Shown here: piece by piece, positions 36,679-49,049 of the stretch
Layout of the letters: every line of letters begins with the position of its first letter
Numbering within the stretch: the stretch's first letter is position 1
Assembly: GCA_030544235.1 (NCBI GenBank)
Contig: CM060463.1
Span: forward strand, 17,919,690 to 17,983,689
DNA from: Lepturacanthus savala
Taxonomy: Eukaryota > Chordata > Actinopteri > Scombriformes > Trichiuridae
Length of the DNA stretch: 64,000 nt
Reading direction: 5' to 3'
The notes under the pieces: model-generated
Database searches by the model: none
The model's input: only the letters and a program-made list of their open reading frames with translations
What the model was told of the DNA's origin: nothing
Program-made: the position numbers and the translations under genes

Positions 36679-37184
36679 ATGATCTTTTTCTTCTGCATCA
36701 CTTTTAATGTTATTCTGGTTTCAGGTACAGAAGTCTTTGGAGACATGAATGTTTGTTTTTATTCATATTCTATGGTTATCATATATCTGGCCTAGTTCTA
36801 TCTCTCATTTTTATAATTAATACCATCATCCTCACTTGTAGTGTTTGTGTATTTGAATGTTTTTTCTTTCTTTTTTCTTTTTTCCCCACAGGTTCCTCAC
36901 TCAGTGACCAAGTCCACCAGAATCCAGCTGACATGTTCATCATACATGAACAACAAGCCAATATCATCTGTTCACACACTATTCAAAATTATAACAAGAT
37001 TCTCTGGTACAAACAATCAACAAATAAAGAGCTGCAGTTTTTGGGATACATGAATATTAACTATGGTAATCCTGAAGCTGGAGTCGAGATAAATGGGAGT
37101 GCAGATAAAGGCCAAAACTGCACATTAACAATAAAGGAACTGAGCCCGAACAGCAGTGCAGTTTACTTCTGTGCTGCTAGTTTA
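36679..37184 (+). CDS. TRBV: TRB V segment V9 (family B, copy 3)
   Basis: The leader exon is 36679-36724 and the V exon is 36892-37184. CDR1 is QNYNK and CDR2 is YMNINYGNPE. The frame and hallmark residues are intact, with the extra cysteine in QNCTL. RSS: CACAGTG 37185-37191, 22-nt spacer, ACAAAAACT 37214-37222, where the last base departs from the other B copies. The leader intron is 167 nt. Confidence 0.88.
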
Positions 37185-37667
37185 CACAGTGCTATGAATC
37201 ACTGCTCCTCATGACAAAAACTTCATAATCAGAAATCTTCACATCATATTACAACTCAGAGAGTTTTGCACCTGGAGTAACCCTTTCTAACCAGTGTTCT
37301 TCCCTTTCACTAAACCCAGATATTAATGTGAGTGTCCTTATGTGAAGCAATGCACAATGTATTATCTCATTTCAACAGGGTCATTGCACTTCAGGGTTGC
37401 TGATGTCAATATTTAAATGGCCCTAGATCCGACCTTGTGTTTTCATGTTTTAGATAAAACAGGATATGATATTTTGTGGTAATAGATGACTTTATGAAGT
37501 CATGTCATTTAATTGGATGTACAAACACTAATACTCAAGTCCAAATATTTAAAGAACAGCTACAGGAGATATTTGTTTTTGACATATGACAGCAGTAAAA
37601 AAAAAATACACTATTAAGTGGCAGCTAACCAAGCTATGCTTATAGATGATTGATTTAGCAAAACTCT

Positions 37668-38197
37668 TGTCATGATCCCGTTCTGTTCCGTTTTTTGGTC
37701 TGTTATCCTCCCGAACTTTCCTCTCTGTTTCCTAGAGGCCGTGCAGGGGGGCGGAGCTGTGGCCACAGTAACTAGACACACCTGATCCCAATTGACTCCC
37801 CAGCAGAACTACTTAAGCCCAGCCCAACTTCTCCTCAGTGCCAGACCAATTTCTCCCATCCAGCAGTTCATGCTCTTGTGGATTTTCCCAAGGCCGCAGC
37901 CCCTGCTCCCCCCGCGATCCTCCCCGCAAGTTTCCCCGAGTATTTTCCCTTTGCCACGATAGTCGTGAGTTTCTGTTTTTCCCTGTGCGTTTTTTCCTCC
38001 CCTGCGGAGCGACTTTGGTTTTGTTTGTACTTTTTAGTTTCCCGTTGTGGGTTTTTTGGTTGCTTATAGAGTTTGTTTTTGTCGATCGTTTTTTCCCTGC
38101 TTCGAGGTGATTTTCTGTTCTGGACATTATCCAAATAAACTGACTTTGTTCTTGACTCTGCATCTGGGTTCTGGCTATGTCATTTCCGGTCATAACA
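37668..38197 (+). mobile_element. Solo LTR in U3
   Basis: It runs from TGTCATGATCCC to GGTCATAACA, with a polyadenylation signal in CCAAATAAACTG near 38130. The flanks read AAAACTCT on the left and ACTCCTGCT on the right. The homologous spacer in U1 reads AAAACTCCTGCT without an insert, giving a short target duplication (ACTC plus one changed base). The internal region is gone. Confidence 0.75.
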
Positions 38198-38319
38198 ACT
38201 CCTGCTAAATAATTATTATTGTGCCTGTTGTTGCCACTACTTCATGTTTGGGTCAATTCTTAGACACTAAATGTGGGGCTCATAATGTTATAAAGCACGC
38301 ACACATATCTTGGGTTATC

Positions 38320-38940
38320 CCGATCCGATCACGTGATCAGAAATCGGGCCGATCACAGGGTTTCAGACTCGATCGGAATTGGACGTTACCCCCCGATCAG
38401 GACTCGGAAATATTTATTTTCGTTACTTAATTTAAAATCTAGTTGTAGTTAAGCGATGGTAGAGTGAGACGTCTCATTTCCATAAAGAAACAGCGTCACA
38501 TGCGGAATGACGGGTGGGTGGAGTTACAGTTACTCGACACTGCGCTGTGGCTTGTTGTCAGTGAAAATGCCAAAAAACCCTAGACAGTAGAAGAAGAAAA
38601 AAAACAGAGCAAGAAACATATAGAAAATCCGAGGCAAAAGACACTTGAGAAGAAAAGAAAACTTTTGAAAACCATACGGGACCATGAAGCAGAAGATGAG
38701 CATCTAAGAGCTGCAAAGAGACGACGTGTGAGGGTGTAGATCGATGCGAAGTACTAAAATACCCAACGCACCTCCGAATGCTGGGATGTGATTGTTTCAC
38801 GAACACACAGCGGATTGGAAAATTCCGGATATCCGAAGTATTATTAAGTAGCGGATCGGGACTCGGTATCGGCAGATATTCAAAATCAAATAACTCGGAC
38901 TTGAACTCGAGGGCAAAAGAAACTGATCGGGACATGCTTA
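38320..38940 (+). mobile_element. hAT-like element of U3 (no nested MITE)
   Basis: It is homologous to 25998-26786, with the same termini. It includes extra internal sequence (near 38760-38820) absent from U1 and lacks the 204-bp MITE. It is followed by CATATATCC as in U1. The left duplication is shortened to CATATC. Confidence 0.7.
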
Positions 38941-39215
38941 CATATATCCACTTGGGAACTAATTGGAGTCATTGAAGGTGGGGTGCAAGGCTCATGAACA
39001 TGAAACAAATCACCTAAAATACCAATGTGACAATAGCACAAATTTCAGCCAAATATTATTTTTGTGGAAAATTCAGCACAAAAAATGAAAACATTTTTAT
39101 TCATGTGTTGATGATTCTGTCAGACATTGAAAAGCTCACAGAGCTGAGCTTTTCAGTGACTGACAGTAAGGTTCTCAATCAAATTGTATGTTTTGACATT
39201 AGATAAAACAGGCCA

Positions 39216-39217
<2 letters not shown>

Positions 39218-39260
<43 letters not shown>
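39218..39260. repeat. (AT)n microsatellite of U3/U4 boundary
   Basis: AT dinucleotide tract following the motif AACAGGCCATGATAT, at the position homologous to the BEL2 left edge in U2. Confidence 0.9.
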
Positions 39261-39262
<2 letters not shown>

Positions 39263-39468
39263 ACCATTTTTTGCTTTATCTAGAAAAGGATGGTTTAAAT
39301 AAAATGTGTGTAGTGGTGCTGACGGTGGTTGTGATGTAAAGGGGAGGATACATCATGACACCACCCATGTACATGCTTATTTGCAGATAGGAAGTTTCTG
39401 CAGAGGAGGCTGGAAATAATCAGTATAACTGCTGATAACCTGTTCATCATAGCAACATAAAAGACAAC

Positions 39469-39940
39469 ATGATCATCCTACTGATTACCTTCATCTACAT
39501 TCTGGTTCCAGGTAATGTCATCAAAATGTTTATTAAGTCCTGTTATTTTAATAGTGTTTATCTTCATTGCATAATGGATTCATCATTGTTTATTTTATAT
39601 GTTAATGTGCGTTATTTTGTTAATGCCTTTTCTCCAGGTTCTTCACTCAGAGACCGAGTCAAACAGACACCGGCTGACATTGTGAAGCATAAAAACACGG
39701 GAGAAGCTGCCAATATCTACTGTTCACACAATGTTGACAACTACGATCAAATCCTCTGGTACAAGAAATCAAACACACAGCTGCAATTGTTGGGATATGT
39801 GAATTATAACGATCCAAATCCAGAGAGTGGTGTGAATGTGACGATGGACGGGGGTGCCAATAAAGGCAAGAACTGCACATTGAAAATTCACAACTTGGAC
39901 GTGAGCAGCAGTGGAGTTTACTTCTGTGCTGCCAGTTACA
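39469..39940 (+). CDS. TRBV: TRB V segment V10 (family A, copy 4)
   Basis: The leader exon is 39469-39511 (Tyr for Cys in the signal peptide: FIYILVP) and the V exon is 39638-39940. The intron is 126 nt and stop-free. CDR1 is VDNYDQ and CDR2 is YVNYNDPN. FR3 has KGKNCTL instead of KGENCTL, and HNLDV. RSS: CACATTG 39941-39947, 22-nt spacer, ACAAAAACC 39970-39978. Confidence 0.88.
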
Positions 39941-40799
39941 CACATTGCTACATATTACAGCTTCTTAGTACAAAAACCCCATCACAATTTGCCTGAATTA
40001 TAGCTCACAGCCTCTTTGCACCTGTATTGACTCATTCTAACCATGGTTGGTCTCCCTCACAAAGATCTGATGATATAAAAGAGTTTCTACATGTGAAGCC
40101 ACCTCCTGTTATGAAGAACAGCTGCATCTTGCTCCATCTTATTTCAGCAGCATCACTACGATGCCTGAAATCACCTTATATCACATCCTCCTAGTCATAC
40201 TTTACATTCACCATTTTGACGTCAATATTTCATGATTAAAAGCTTTGAAACCTGTTGTTAAGAATTAAAGGCTTGACTGTCCCATCATCTAAATTCATAC
40301 ATAACCAGGAGATGTATAATAAAAACATTGCTATATTTTAGACATGTCCTCTGGTTTCCCTTATAACATGTAGACTAATAATATTACATAAATCCCCCAA
40401 ATGCATATTTTACAAATGTATATACACAGTTATACTGTCATTTTTTGATTGTTTAACTTAATTCTATAATATAAATAGCTGTTATATAATAAGAATAACA
40501 AACATGCTTTATTCCATCCATTCCAATAGGATTTTCATCAAAACTCTCCTGTTCCACTGTTCGACAAGTTAACATTACTAGTAGATACATTTGTTTGTAA
40601 TCTACAAGTCTTGAACCAGCAGGTAGTAAATCTTCATTGAGTCTGTGGTGGGTGTGGTGGTAGATGATGTGAGGTGGAGAATGCAGCATGAACCCCACCC
40701 CCTGTCCACCCAGCCACACACACACACACACACACACCTTAAAACATTGTCTTTGTTTCCCTGATTTACTCAGAGAAGGAGGTTTGGTCAGAACACAAC

Positions 40800-41383
40800 A
40801 TGATCTTTTTCTTCTGCATAGCTTTTAATCTTATTCTGGTTTCAGGTACAGAAGTCTTTGGAGACATTTGCTATTTATTTATGATATATACAATAGGGGA
40901 TTGTGTTTAAAGAAAACATTATGGGCCTTCATGTAATCAAAATGAATGAATGTTTGTTTTTATTCATATTCTATGGTTATCATATATCTGGTCTAGTTAT
41001 ATCTCTCATTTTTGTAATTAATACCATCATCCTCACTTGTAGTGATTGTGTATTTGAATGTTTTTTTTTCTTTTTCTTTTTTCCCCACAGGTTCCTCACT
41101 CAGTGACCAAGTCCACCAGAATCCAGCTGACATGTTCATCATACATGAACGACAAGCCAATATCATCTGTTCACACACTATTCAGAATTATAACAAAATT
41201 CTCTGGTACAAACAATCAACAAATAAAGAGCTGCAGTTTTTGGGATACATGAATGTGAACATTGATTATCCTGAAGCTGGAGTCGAGATAAATGGGAGTG
41301 CAGATAAAGGCCAAAACTGCACATTAACAATAAAGGAACTGAGCCCCAACAGCAGTGCAGTTTACTTCTGTGCTGCTAGTTTA
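40800..41383 (+). CDS. TRBV: TRB V segment V11 (family B, copy 4)
   Basis: The leader exon is 40800-40845 (MIFFFCIAFNLILVSG, identical to V5) and the V exon is 41091-41383. The 245-nt intron keeps the block shared with V5. HERQ replaces HEQQ in FR1, CDR1 is QNYNK and CDR2 is YMNVNIDYPE, the latter close to V7. The mix of V5-like leader/intron and V7-like CDR2 suggests exchange between copies. RSS: CACAGTG 41384-41390, 22-nt spacer, ACAAAAACC 41413-41421. Confidence 0.88.
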
Positions 41384-42389
41384 CACAGTGCTATGAATCA
41401 CTGGTCCTCATGACAAAAACCTCATAATCAGAAATCTTCACATCATATTACAACTCAGAGAGTTTTGCACCTGGAGTAACCCTTTCTAACCAGTGTTGTT
41501 CTCCCCTTTCACTAAACCCAGATATTAATGGGAGTGTCCTTATGTGAAGCAATGCACAAGGTATCATGTATCATGCATCTCATTTCAACAGGGTCATTGC
41601 GTGTCAGTGTTGCTGATGTCAATATTTTAATGGCCCTAGATCCGACCTTGTGTTTTCATGTCTTAGGTAAAACAGGATATGATATTTTGGGATATTTGTT
41701 TTTGACATATGACAGCAGTAAAAATACACTATTAAGTGGCAGATAACCAAGCTGTGCTTATAGATGCTTGATTCTGCAAAATTCCTTCTTAATAATTATT
41801 ATTGTGCCTGTAGGTGTCGCTACTTCATGTTTGGGTCAGTTCTTAGTCACTAAATATGGGGCTCATAATGTTATAAATCACACACACATATATCCACTTG
41901 GGGTTTAATTGGAGTCATTAAAGGTGGAGGCTCATAAACATGAAACAAATCATCTAAAATATCAAAGTGATAGCAGCATAACATCCAGTACAAAATTAAT
42001 TTTTGTGAAAAATTTAGCACAAAAAATTAAAACATTTTTTTTCATATTTTGATGATTCTGTCAGACATTGAAAAGCTCACAGAGCTGAGCATTTCAGTGA
42101 CTGACATTAAGTGCTCAATCAAATTTTATGTTTTCCATTTATCTGTTCCATTAAGTATTAATTGAAGAATAATCATATCTGGTCCAGAACAAAATTGACC
42201 CTGGGCATCTTTATTCTCTTATACTGGTGTACAGTGGTGGTGACGGTGGTTATGATGTAAAGAGGAGGATACATCATGACACCACCCATGTACATGCTTA
42301 TTTGCAGATAGGAGGTTCCTGCAGAGGAGGCTGGAAATAATCAGTATAACTGTTGATAACCTGTTCATCATAGCAACATAAAAGCCAAC

Positions 42390-42861
42390 ATGATCATCCT
42401 ACTGATTACCTTCATCTGCATTCTGGTTCCAGGTAATGTCATCAAAATGTTTATTAAGTCCTGTTATTTTAATAGCGTTTATCTTCATTGCTTAACGGAT
42501 TCATCAGTGTTTATTTTATATGTTAATGTGTGTTATTTTGTTAATGCCTTTTCTCCAGGTTCTTCACTCAGAGACCGAGTCAAACAGACACCGGCTGACA
42601 TTGTGAAGCATAAAAACATGGGAGAAGCTGCCAATATCTACTGTTCACACAATGTTGACAACTACAATCAAATCCTCTGGTACAAGAAATCTAACACACA
42701 GCTGCAATTGCTGGGATATGTGAATTATAACAATCCAAATCCAGAGAGTGGTGTGAATGTGACGATGGGAGGGATTGCCAGTAAAGGCGAGAACTGCACA
42801 TTGAAAATTCACGACTTGGACGTGAGCAGCAGTGGAGTTTACTTCTGTGCTGCCAGTTACA
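42390..42861 (+). CDS. TRBV: TRB V segment V12 (family A, copy 5)
   Basis: The leader exon is 42390-42432 and the V exon is 42559-42861. The intron is 126 nt and open. Distinct residues are HKNMGE in FR1, CDR1 VDNYNQ, CDR2 YVNYNNPN and GGIASKG in FR3. Hallmark residues and the extra ENC cysteine are intact. RSS: CACATTG 42862-42868, 22-nt spacer, ACAAAAACC 42891-42899. Confidence 0.88.
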
Positions 42862-43725
42862 CACATTGCTACATATTACAGCTTCTTAGTACAAAAACCC
42901 CATCACAATTTGCCTGTATTATAGCTCACAGCCTCTTTGCACCTGTATTGACTCATTCTAACCATGGTTGGTCTCCCTCACAAAGATCTGATGATATAAA
43001 AGAGTTTCTACATGTGAAGCCACCTCCTGTTATGAAGAACAGCTGCATCTTGCTCCATCTTATTTCAGCAGCACCACTACGATCCCTGAAATCACCTTAT
43101 ATCACATCCTTCTAGTCATACTTTACATTCACCATTTTGACGTCAATATTTCATGATTAAAAGCTTTGAAACCTGTTGTTAAGATTTAAAGGCTTGACTG
43201 TCCCATCATCTAAATTCATACATAACCAGGAGATGTATAATAAAAACATTGCTATGTTTTAGATATGTCCTCTGGTTTCTCTTATAACACTTAGACTAAT
43301 AATATTACATAAATCCCCCAAATGCATATTTTACAAATGTATATACACAGTTATACTGTCATTTTTTGATTGTTTAACTTAATTCTATAATATAAATAGC
43401 TGTTATATAATAAGAATAACAAACATGCTTTATTCCATCTATTCCAATAGGATTTTCATCACAACTCTCATATTCCACTGTTAGACAAGTTAACATTACT
43501 AGTAGATACATTTGTTTGTAATCTACAAGTCTTGAACCAGCAGGTAGTAAATCTTCATTGAGTCTGTGGTGGGTGTGGTGGTAGATGATGTGAGGTGGAG
43601 AATGCAGCATGAACCCCACCCCCTGTCCACCCACCCCCCCCACACACTCACACTCACACACACCTTAAAACATTGTCTTTGTTTACCTGATTTACTCAGA
43701 GAAGGAGGTTTGGTCAGAACACAAC

Positions 43726-44239
43726 ATGATCTTTTTCTTCTGCATCACTTTTAATGTTATTCTGGTTTCAGGTACAGAAGTCTTTGGAGACATCAAAATG
43801 AATGAATGTTTTTCTTTATTCATATTCTATGGTTATCATATATCTGGCCTAGTTCTATCTCTCATCTTTATAATTAATAGCATCATCCTCACTTGTAGTG
43901 TTTGTGTATTTGAATGTTTTTCTTTCTTTTTCTTTTTTCCCCACAGGTTCCTCACTCAGTGACCAAGTCCACCAGAATCCAGCTGACATGTTCATCATAC
44001 ATGAACAACAAGCCAATATCATCTGTTCACACACTATTCAGAATTATAACAGGATTCTCTGGTACAAACAATCAACAAATAAAGAGCTGCATTTTTTGGG
44101 ATACATGAATGTGAAGATTGATTATCCTGAAGCTGGAGTCGAGATAAATGGGAGTGCAGATAAAGGCCAAAACTGCACATTAACAATAAAGGAACTGAGC
44201 CCGAACAGCAGTGCAGTTTACTTCTGTGCTGCTAGTTTA
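43726..44239 (+). CDS. TRBV: TRB V segment V13 (family B, copy 5)
   Basis: The leader exon is 43726-43771 (as V7) and the V exon is 43947-44239. The intron is 175 nt. ELHFLGYM replaces ELQFLGYM in FR2. CDR1 is QNYNR and CDR2 is YMNVKIDYPE. RSS: CACAGTG 44240-44246, 22-nt spacer, ACAAAAACC 44269-44277. Confidence 0.88.
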
Positions 44240-44443
44240 CACAGTGCTATGAATCACTGCTCCTCATGACAAAAACCTCATAATCAGAAATCTTCACATC
44301 ATATTACAACTCATGCATCTCATTTCAACAGGGTCATTGCACTTCAGTGTTGCTGATCTCAATATTTAAATGGACCTAGATCCGACCTTGTGTTTTTATG
44401 TCTTAGGTAAAACAGGATATGATTATTTGCGGTAATACATGAC

Positions 44444-44791
44444 TGTGGAGGGGGCGTGGCGCATCGGCTGCAGGAGAAAGGTGTGGAGAGGGCTCAGGGG
44501 AGCGGCGCCAGGTGAGAGTAATTGAGCAGTGAGTACAGGTGCGCTAATTACTCTCACCATCTCTTTTAAAACAGTAGCAGGCTGGACCCGCGAGGGAGAG
44601 GAGAGGAACGGACGACGGAGAGCCGAGCAGACGGCAGCATATGAAGCCTGCGATCGGCTGCAGACGGCCTCAGTGTGTGTGTGTGTACGCGCCAATAAAG
44701 CCCGGGGAAAAACCCGCTAAACAGAAAAGACTGGACTTGTTGTGCGTCTGTTCGGTGCCGGGGAACTCACGGGGGCAAGGCGACTCCCACA
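44444..44791 (+). mobile_element. Solo LTR with perfect 5-bp TSD
   Basis: 348 bp from TGTGGAGGGGGCGTGG to GCGACTCCCACA, with inverted ends TGTGG/CCACA. It contains GCCAATAAAGCC, a likely polyadenylation signal, near 44690. Target duplication ATGAC lies at 44439-44443 and 44792-44796. The same spacer after V5 reads GTAATAGATGACTTTATG without the insert, a clean empty site. It is GC-rich compared with its surroundings. Confidence 0.85.
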
Positions 44792-44796
44792 ATGAC

Positions 44797-45591
<795 letters not shown>

Positions 45592-45791
45592 AATACTCAA
45601 ACTCCCTATGATAATGTGTCATACAGTATAAACAGTAGAGTTCAGCGGTTGAATGATGGTTTTAAAGGGGAGAATGTACAATAGCTCCACCCACCTAAAA
45701 GGTTGTCTGTCTTCTTTATAAGAAGAATTGACTCAATAATGATCAGCATACCAGCAACACTGTACACATTACTAGTCTGATCTTTTTGCTC

Positions 45792-46545
45792 ATGATGGTT
45801 ATCTTCTTCTGCATATTCTTTGATGCAATTTTGGTTTCAGGTAAAAAAAAAATGTTTTTCAGTATAGTCAATTTACAATTATTTTTGTTATTTTTTTAGC
45901 TATGTTAGTTGTATGCAATATGTAATAATTGGATTACATACAATTAGCCAAATACAAGTGTAAATATGTCAGAATGAGTAAAATTGCTAATTTGCATCTC
46001 TAATCCCTTGGCAGGTAACGAATAACAAATGTTAAAAACAAATTTATAAAAAGCACAAAAATGCAGTAAAAGTGGCAATGTAAGATAGATTATAAATTAC
46101 ATGCTATAAAGTGTATGGTATGTATAGTTCTCTAAATTATTTTTACACACTACCACTCTAAACGCTTCTACAGAACTCTCATTTTTAAAATTACAAGCCC
46201 TTTCCTTCACTCTATTTAACTATATATGTTTTTGTTAATACTTTTTCCACAGGTTCATCAAACAGTGACAAAGTCTACCAGATGCCAGCTCATATGTTCA
46301 CCAAACCTGGACAACGAGCCACAATCAATTGTTCACACAATATTAAGAGCTATGATCAAATCCTCTGGTACAAACAATCAGAGAACAGAGATCTACAGTT
46401 TCTGGGATACATGTATTCAACAATGAGCACACCTGAATCTGGAGTAGACATAAAAGGGGAAGCAGATCCAAACAAAACCTGCACATTAACAACAGAAACA
46501 CTGAACCTAACCAGTAGCGCAGTTTACTTCTGTGCTGCTAAGCTA
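45792..46545 (+). CDS. TRBV: TRB V segment V14 (family C)
   Basis: The leader exon is 45792-45840 (MMVIFFCIFFDAILVSG, donor GTAAAA), the intron is 412 nt and the V exon is 46253-46545. The V region is a diverged relative of family B. FR1 is SSNSDKVYQMPAHMF, the first Cys is in INCSH, the core is ILWYKQ, the extra cysteine is in NKTCTLTT and the end is SSAVYFCAAKL. RSS: heptamer CACAGAG 46546-46552, 22-nt spacer, nonamer ACAAAAACT 46575-46583. The methionine at 45795 could also start translation; both give a good signal peptide. Confidence 0.85.
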
Positions 46546-46751
46546 CACAGAGCTATAAATTGCTTCTCCTCACTACAAAAACTTCATCACATATCTTTCA
46601 TCTTTTGTATTACACATGGCAGAAGCCTTGCACCTGGATTAAACCATTCTAACTGCAGACTCTGATCATCAGAGATTATAATGGGAGGTTCCTCCTGTGG
46701 ATACACACTATTTAACCTCACGATTTCATGTCTGCATCTCATTTCAACAGG

Positions 46752-47351
46752 ATGGCTGTGACGACTAAAATTCTCATCATCACATTTATCGTTGTACCTC
46801 TGTGGCTTCCCGGTATTAGTATAATAATGAATATATATTTTCGAATAATAAGAAGAATAAGAAGAAAACATCGCTTTTCTAATTCAAACATATTTTATTC
46901 AAGGAGATATTCTGCAGAACATACATACATTATTAAATATATACAATTTTTAATAGAACATATTTTAAAAGATGCATGTCATATAGATTTTTGTTTTTAT
47001 TTGTATTACTATTAATAATAATTTTGTAGTTTCTCCACACAGGTCAATGCCAGGATGTGACCCAACACCCTCAAATCAGCTGGAAAACTGTATCCACATC
47101 TGCAGAGATGAACTGTAGCCACAATAAAGATGCTGGTTATAACAGGATGGACTGGTACTTGCAGCGTCCAGGGGAGAGCATGACCATCCTTGTCTACACA
47201 GTATATGGCGGGCTGCCAGACTACGGGGGAGCACCTGCAAACAAATATAAAGCCGACAAAAACAAAAGCGAGAGCGGGTCTCTCACTGTGAATAAGTTGC
47301 AGCTGGTGGACAGTGGTGTGTATTTCTGTGTTGTGAGCAAACACAGTGATG
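46752..47351 (+). CDS. TRBV: TRB V segment V15 (family D)
   Basis: The leader exon is 46752-46812 (start MAVTTKIL, donor GTATTA) and the V exon is 47043-47351 after CACACAG. FR1 is QDVTQHPQISW. The first Cys is in MNCSH, the core is MDWYLQRPGES and the end is DSGVYFCVVSK. A cysteine lies at the start of the mature region (QCQD). RSS is canonical: CACAGTG 47352-47358, 23-nt spacer, ACAAAAACT 47382-47390. It resembles V2 in length and in the CVVSK/CAVSK ending, so the two probably share ancestry. The leader begins only about 170 bp after the V14 nonamer, so the intergenic region is very short. Confidence 0.87.
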
Positions 47352-47462
47352 TGAGAAGTATCAGTTGCTTAACAAAAACTACTTAGCAGTAAATTTGGTG
47401 ATTAGTGCACCTGCAGGTGGAGCTTAAACTCCAGATATACTCAACATGTGGCACTATGACAT

Positions 47463-47546
47463 TTCTGAAGTTATGAACTTATGAATAGACAAGAGGGCAT
47501 TTCCCCTTTTCCCCTCCTGTCTATTCATAAGTTCATAACTTCAGAA
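47463..47546. repeat. Perfect 29-bp inverted repeat
   Basis: Arms 47463-47491 and 47518-47546 are exact reverse complements around a 26-bp purine-then-pyrimidine loop. It lies about 70 bp after the V15 nonamer and just before a (CA)n tract. It has no direct relation to the RSS. Confidence 0.95.
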
Positions 47547-47556
47547 GTTTCATAGT

Positions 47557-47560
<4 letters not shown>

Positions 47561-47651
<91 letters not shown>
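47561..47651. repeat. (CA)n microsatellite
   Basis: About 90 bp of CA repeats between V15 and V16. Confidence 0.95.
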
Positions 47652-47654
<3 letters not shown>

Positions 47655-48567
47655 AGACAAACTCAATTTAATTAATGGGCCACATACAGTACAATTTGAT
47701 GTGGACCAGACAAGTAAAATTAACCTATAAATAACAACACCAACAAATGTGTCCTCCTTTTTTGTGTAAAGAAATACATTATCAATGTTTATATGATAAA
47801 ATAACCAATTTACAATACAGGACAGCCTTCAATTTACAGATGACAGATGACTTGAGAAAAAATTCAACAATATGATTATATTCCATATTCAGTCCATCTA
47901 ATGTTGCATTTCAACTCAACTCAAAATGTACTCAATGGACAATATTTACTATTTTTAAGATGCAAGGGGAGTTATTTTCTGCCATTCAAACCATTTATAA
48001 ATCAAAACTAAATATTCTATCCCTTGAGCCCTGAAAAATTCACACTGACTTCACATTTCTATAAAGAAACAGGAAGTGATCATTTATATATTATATATTG
48101 CTCTGCGTGAGAATCATGTCATTGAAAATATATATATTTTTTTTATTTTGAGTACGAGTCATAGACTTTGGCAACTATACTTGCTGGTGGGCTTAAATGG
48201 GTTAATGAAATGCAAATGTGGGGATTAATAACTGTTGTTTCTAATCACTCTGAAGATACCTGAGCAGACTGTACTACTGCACAGCTAACTTTACACGCTG
48301 GCTACATAGCCTTGCACTTGCACAAAAAACTCATGTATCAGCACATACAATTTTATATTGAAATCAGAACAGACCCCTCCTAGCTAGCTGTTTTTTCTTT
48401 CAGGCTTTCATCATGCCAGCCCATAGACAGTGATAGTGTTCCATCACTTCCTTTTCCTTCTCATACTTCATCGGTCGTGTCTCCATTACAAACAGTGACA
48501 GCAAGTTTTGATATCAGATCAGAATTTAAGAACATGTTAAAACATGTGTTTTGTTGAGGATATCCAA
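47652..48567. other. Intergenic, no gene recognised
   Basis: AT-rich spacer upstream of V16. Apart from an AT-rich patch near 48080-48140 I find no repeat or coding signal. Confidence 0.4.
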
Positions 48568-49009
48568 ATGATTTACTTTCTCCTCTTCTCTTGCCTGGCA
48601 GGTAATTACTTAATGCTGTCTTTGGATATTCCATCAGCGTAATTGATCATGAAACGCAATGTGAATACGTTCTGTATTTTTGTTTTCTGTCCAGGTGGCT
48701 GTCTGGGTCTTGAGGTCCATCAGTCTGTCTCTGATGTTATCGTTAAAACTGGGAAGGAAGTGCAGATTTTCTGCAGCCATAAGAAAACTGACTACAGAAT
48801 GATGCTTTGGTACCAACAGGGATATGGAGAAACGGCTATGAAACTCATTGGGTACCTGTACAATGATGGAGACACGATTGAAGAACCGTATAAAGACCAG
48901 TTTGAAATCAGTGGAGATTTGACACCCAATACACCAAAGAATGGCTCCCTTAAAGTCAAAATAACAGGGCAGCAGCAAAGTGCAGTGTATTACTGTGCAG
49001 CAAAAGAAG
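48568..49009 (+). CDS. TRBV: TRB V segment V16 (family E)
   Basis: A short leader exon at 48568-48601 (MIYFLLFSCLAG, donor GTAATT) is followed by a 93-nt intron and the V exon 48695-49009 after GTCCAG. FR1 is LGLEVHQSVSDVIVKTG. The first Cys is in IFCSH, the core is MLWYQQ and the end is SAVYYCAAKE. RSS: CACACTA 49010-49016, 22-nt spacer, ACAAAAACT 49039-49047. The heptamer keeps CAC but its last four bases are weak, so lower usage is possible. An upstream ATG at 48649 is in the intron and is not the start. Confidence 0.82.
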
Positions 49010-49049
49010 CACACTAACAAAAATCCTCTCTGCACTTGACAAAAACTGC

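Larger units (their letters stand above)
35204..39307 (+). repeat. Tandem V unit U3
   Basis: It holds V8 and V9, a solo LTR (37668-38197) and a hAT-like element (38320-38940). The left edge is truncated by BEL2 within GGTGGTTGTGATG. Without the LTR it is about 3.6 kb. Confidence 0.75.
39308..42224 (+). repeat. Tandem V unit U4
   Basis: It contains V10 and V11. It is shorter than U1-U3 because the hAT-like element and its surrounding spacer duplication are absent. The spacer reads straight through the insertion site near 41883-41890. Confidence 0.75.
42225..44438 (+). repeat. Tandem V unit U5 (last, truncated)
   Basis: It contains V12 and V13. The post-B spacer is cut off shortly after the RSS: the block with CCTTTCTAACCAGTG is missing. 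A solo LTR sits at its end, and the array does not continue beyond it. Confidence 0.7.

Noticed and set aside
37813..38193. Several open frames of 60-126 codons on both strands
   Set aside because: They lie inside a solo LTR and have low-complexity composition.
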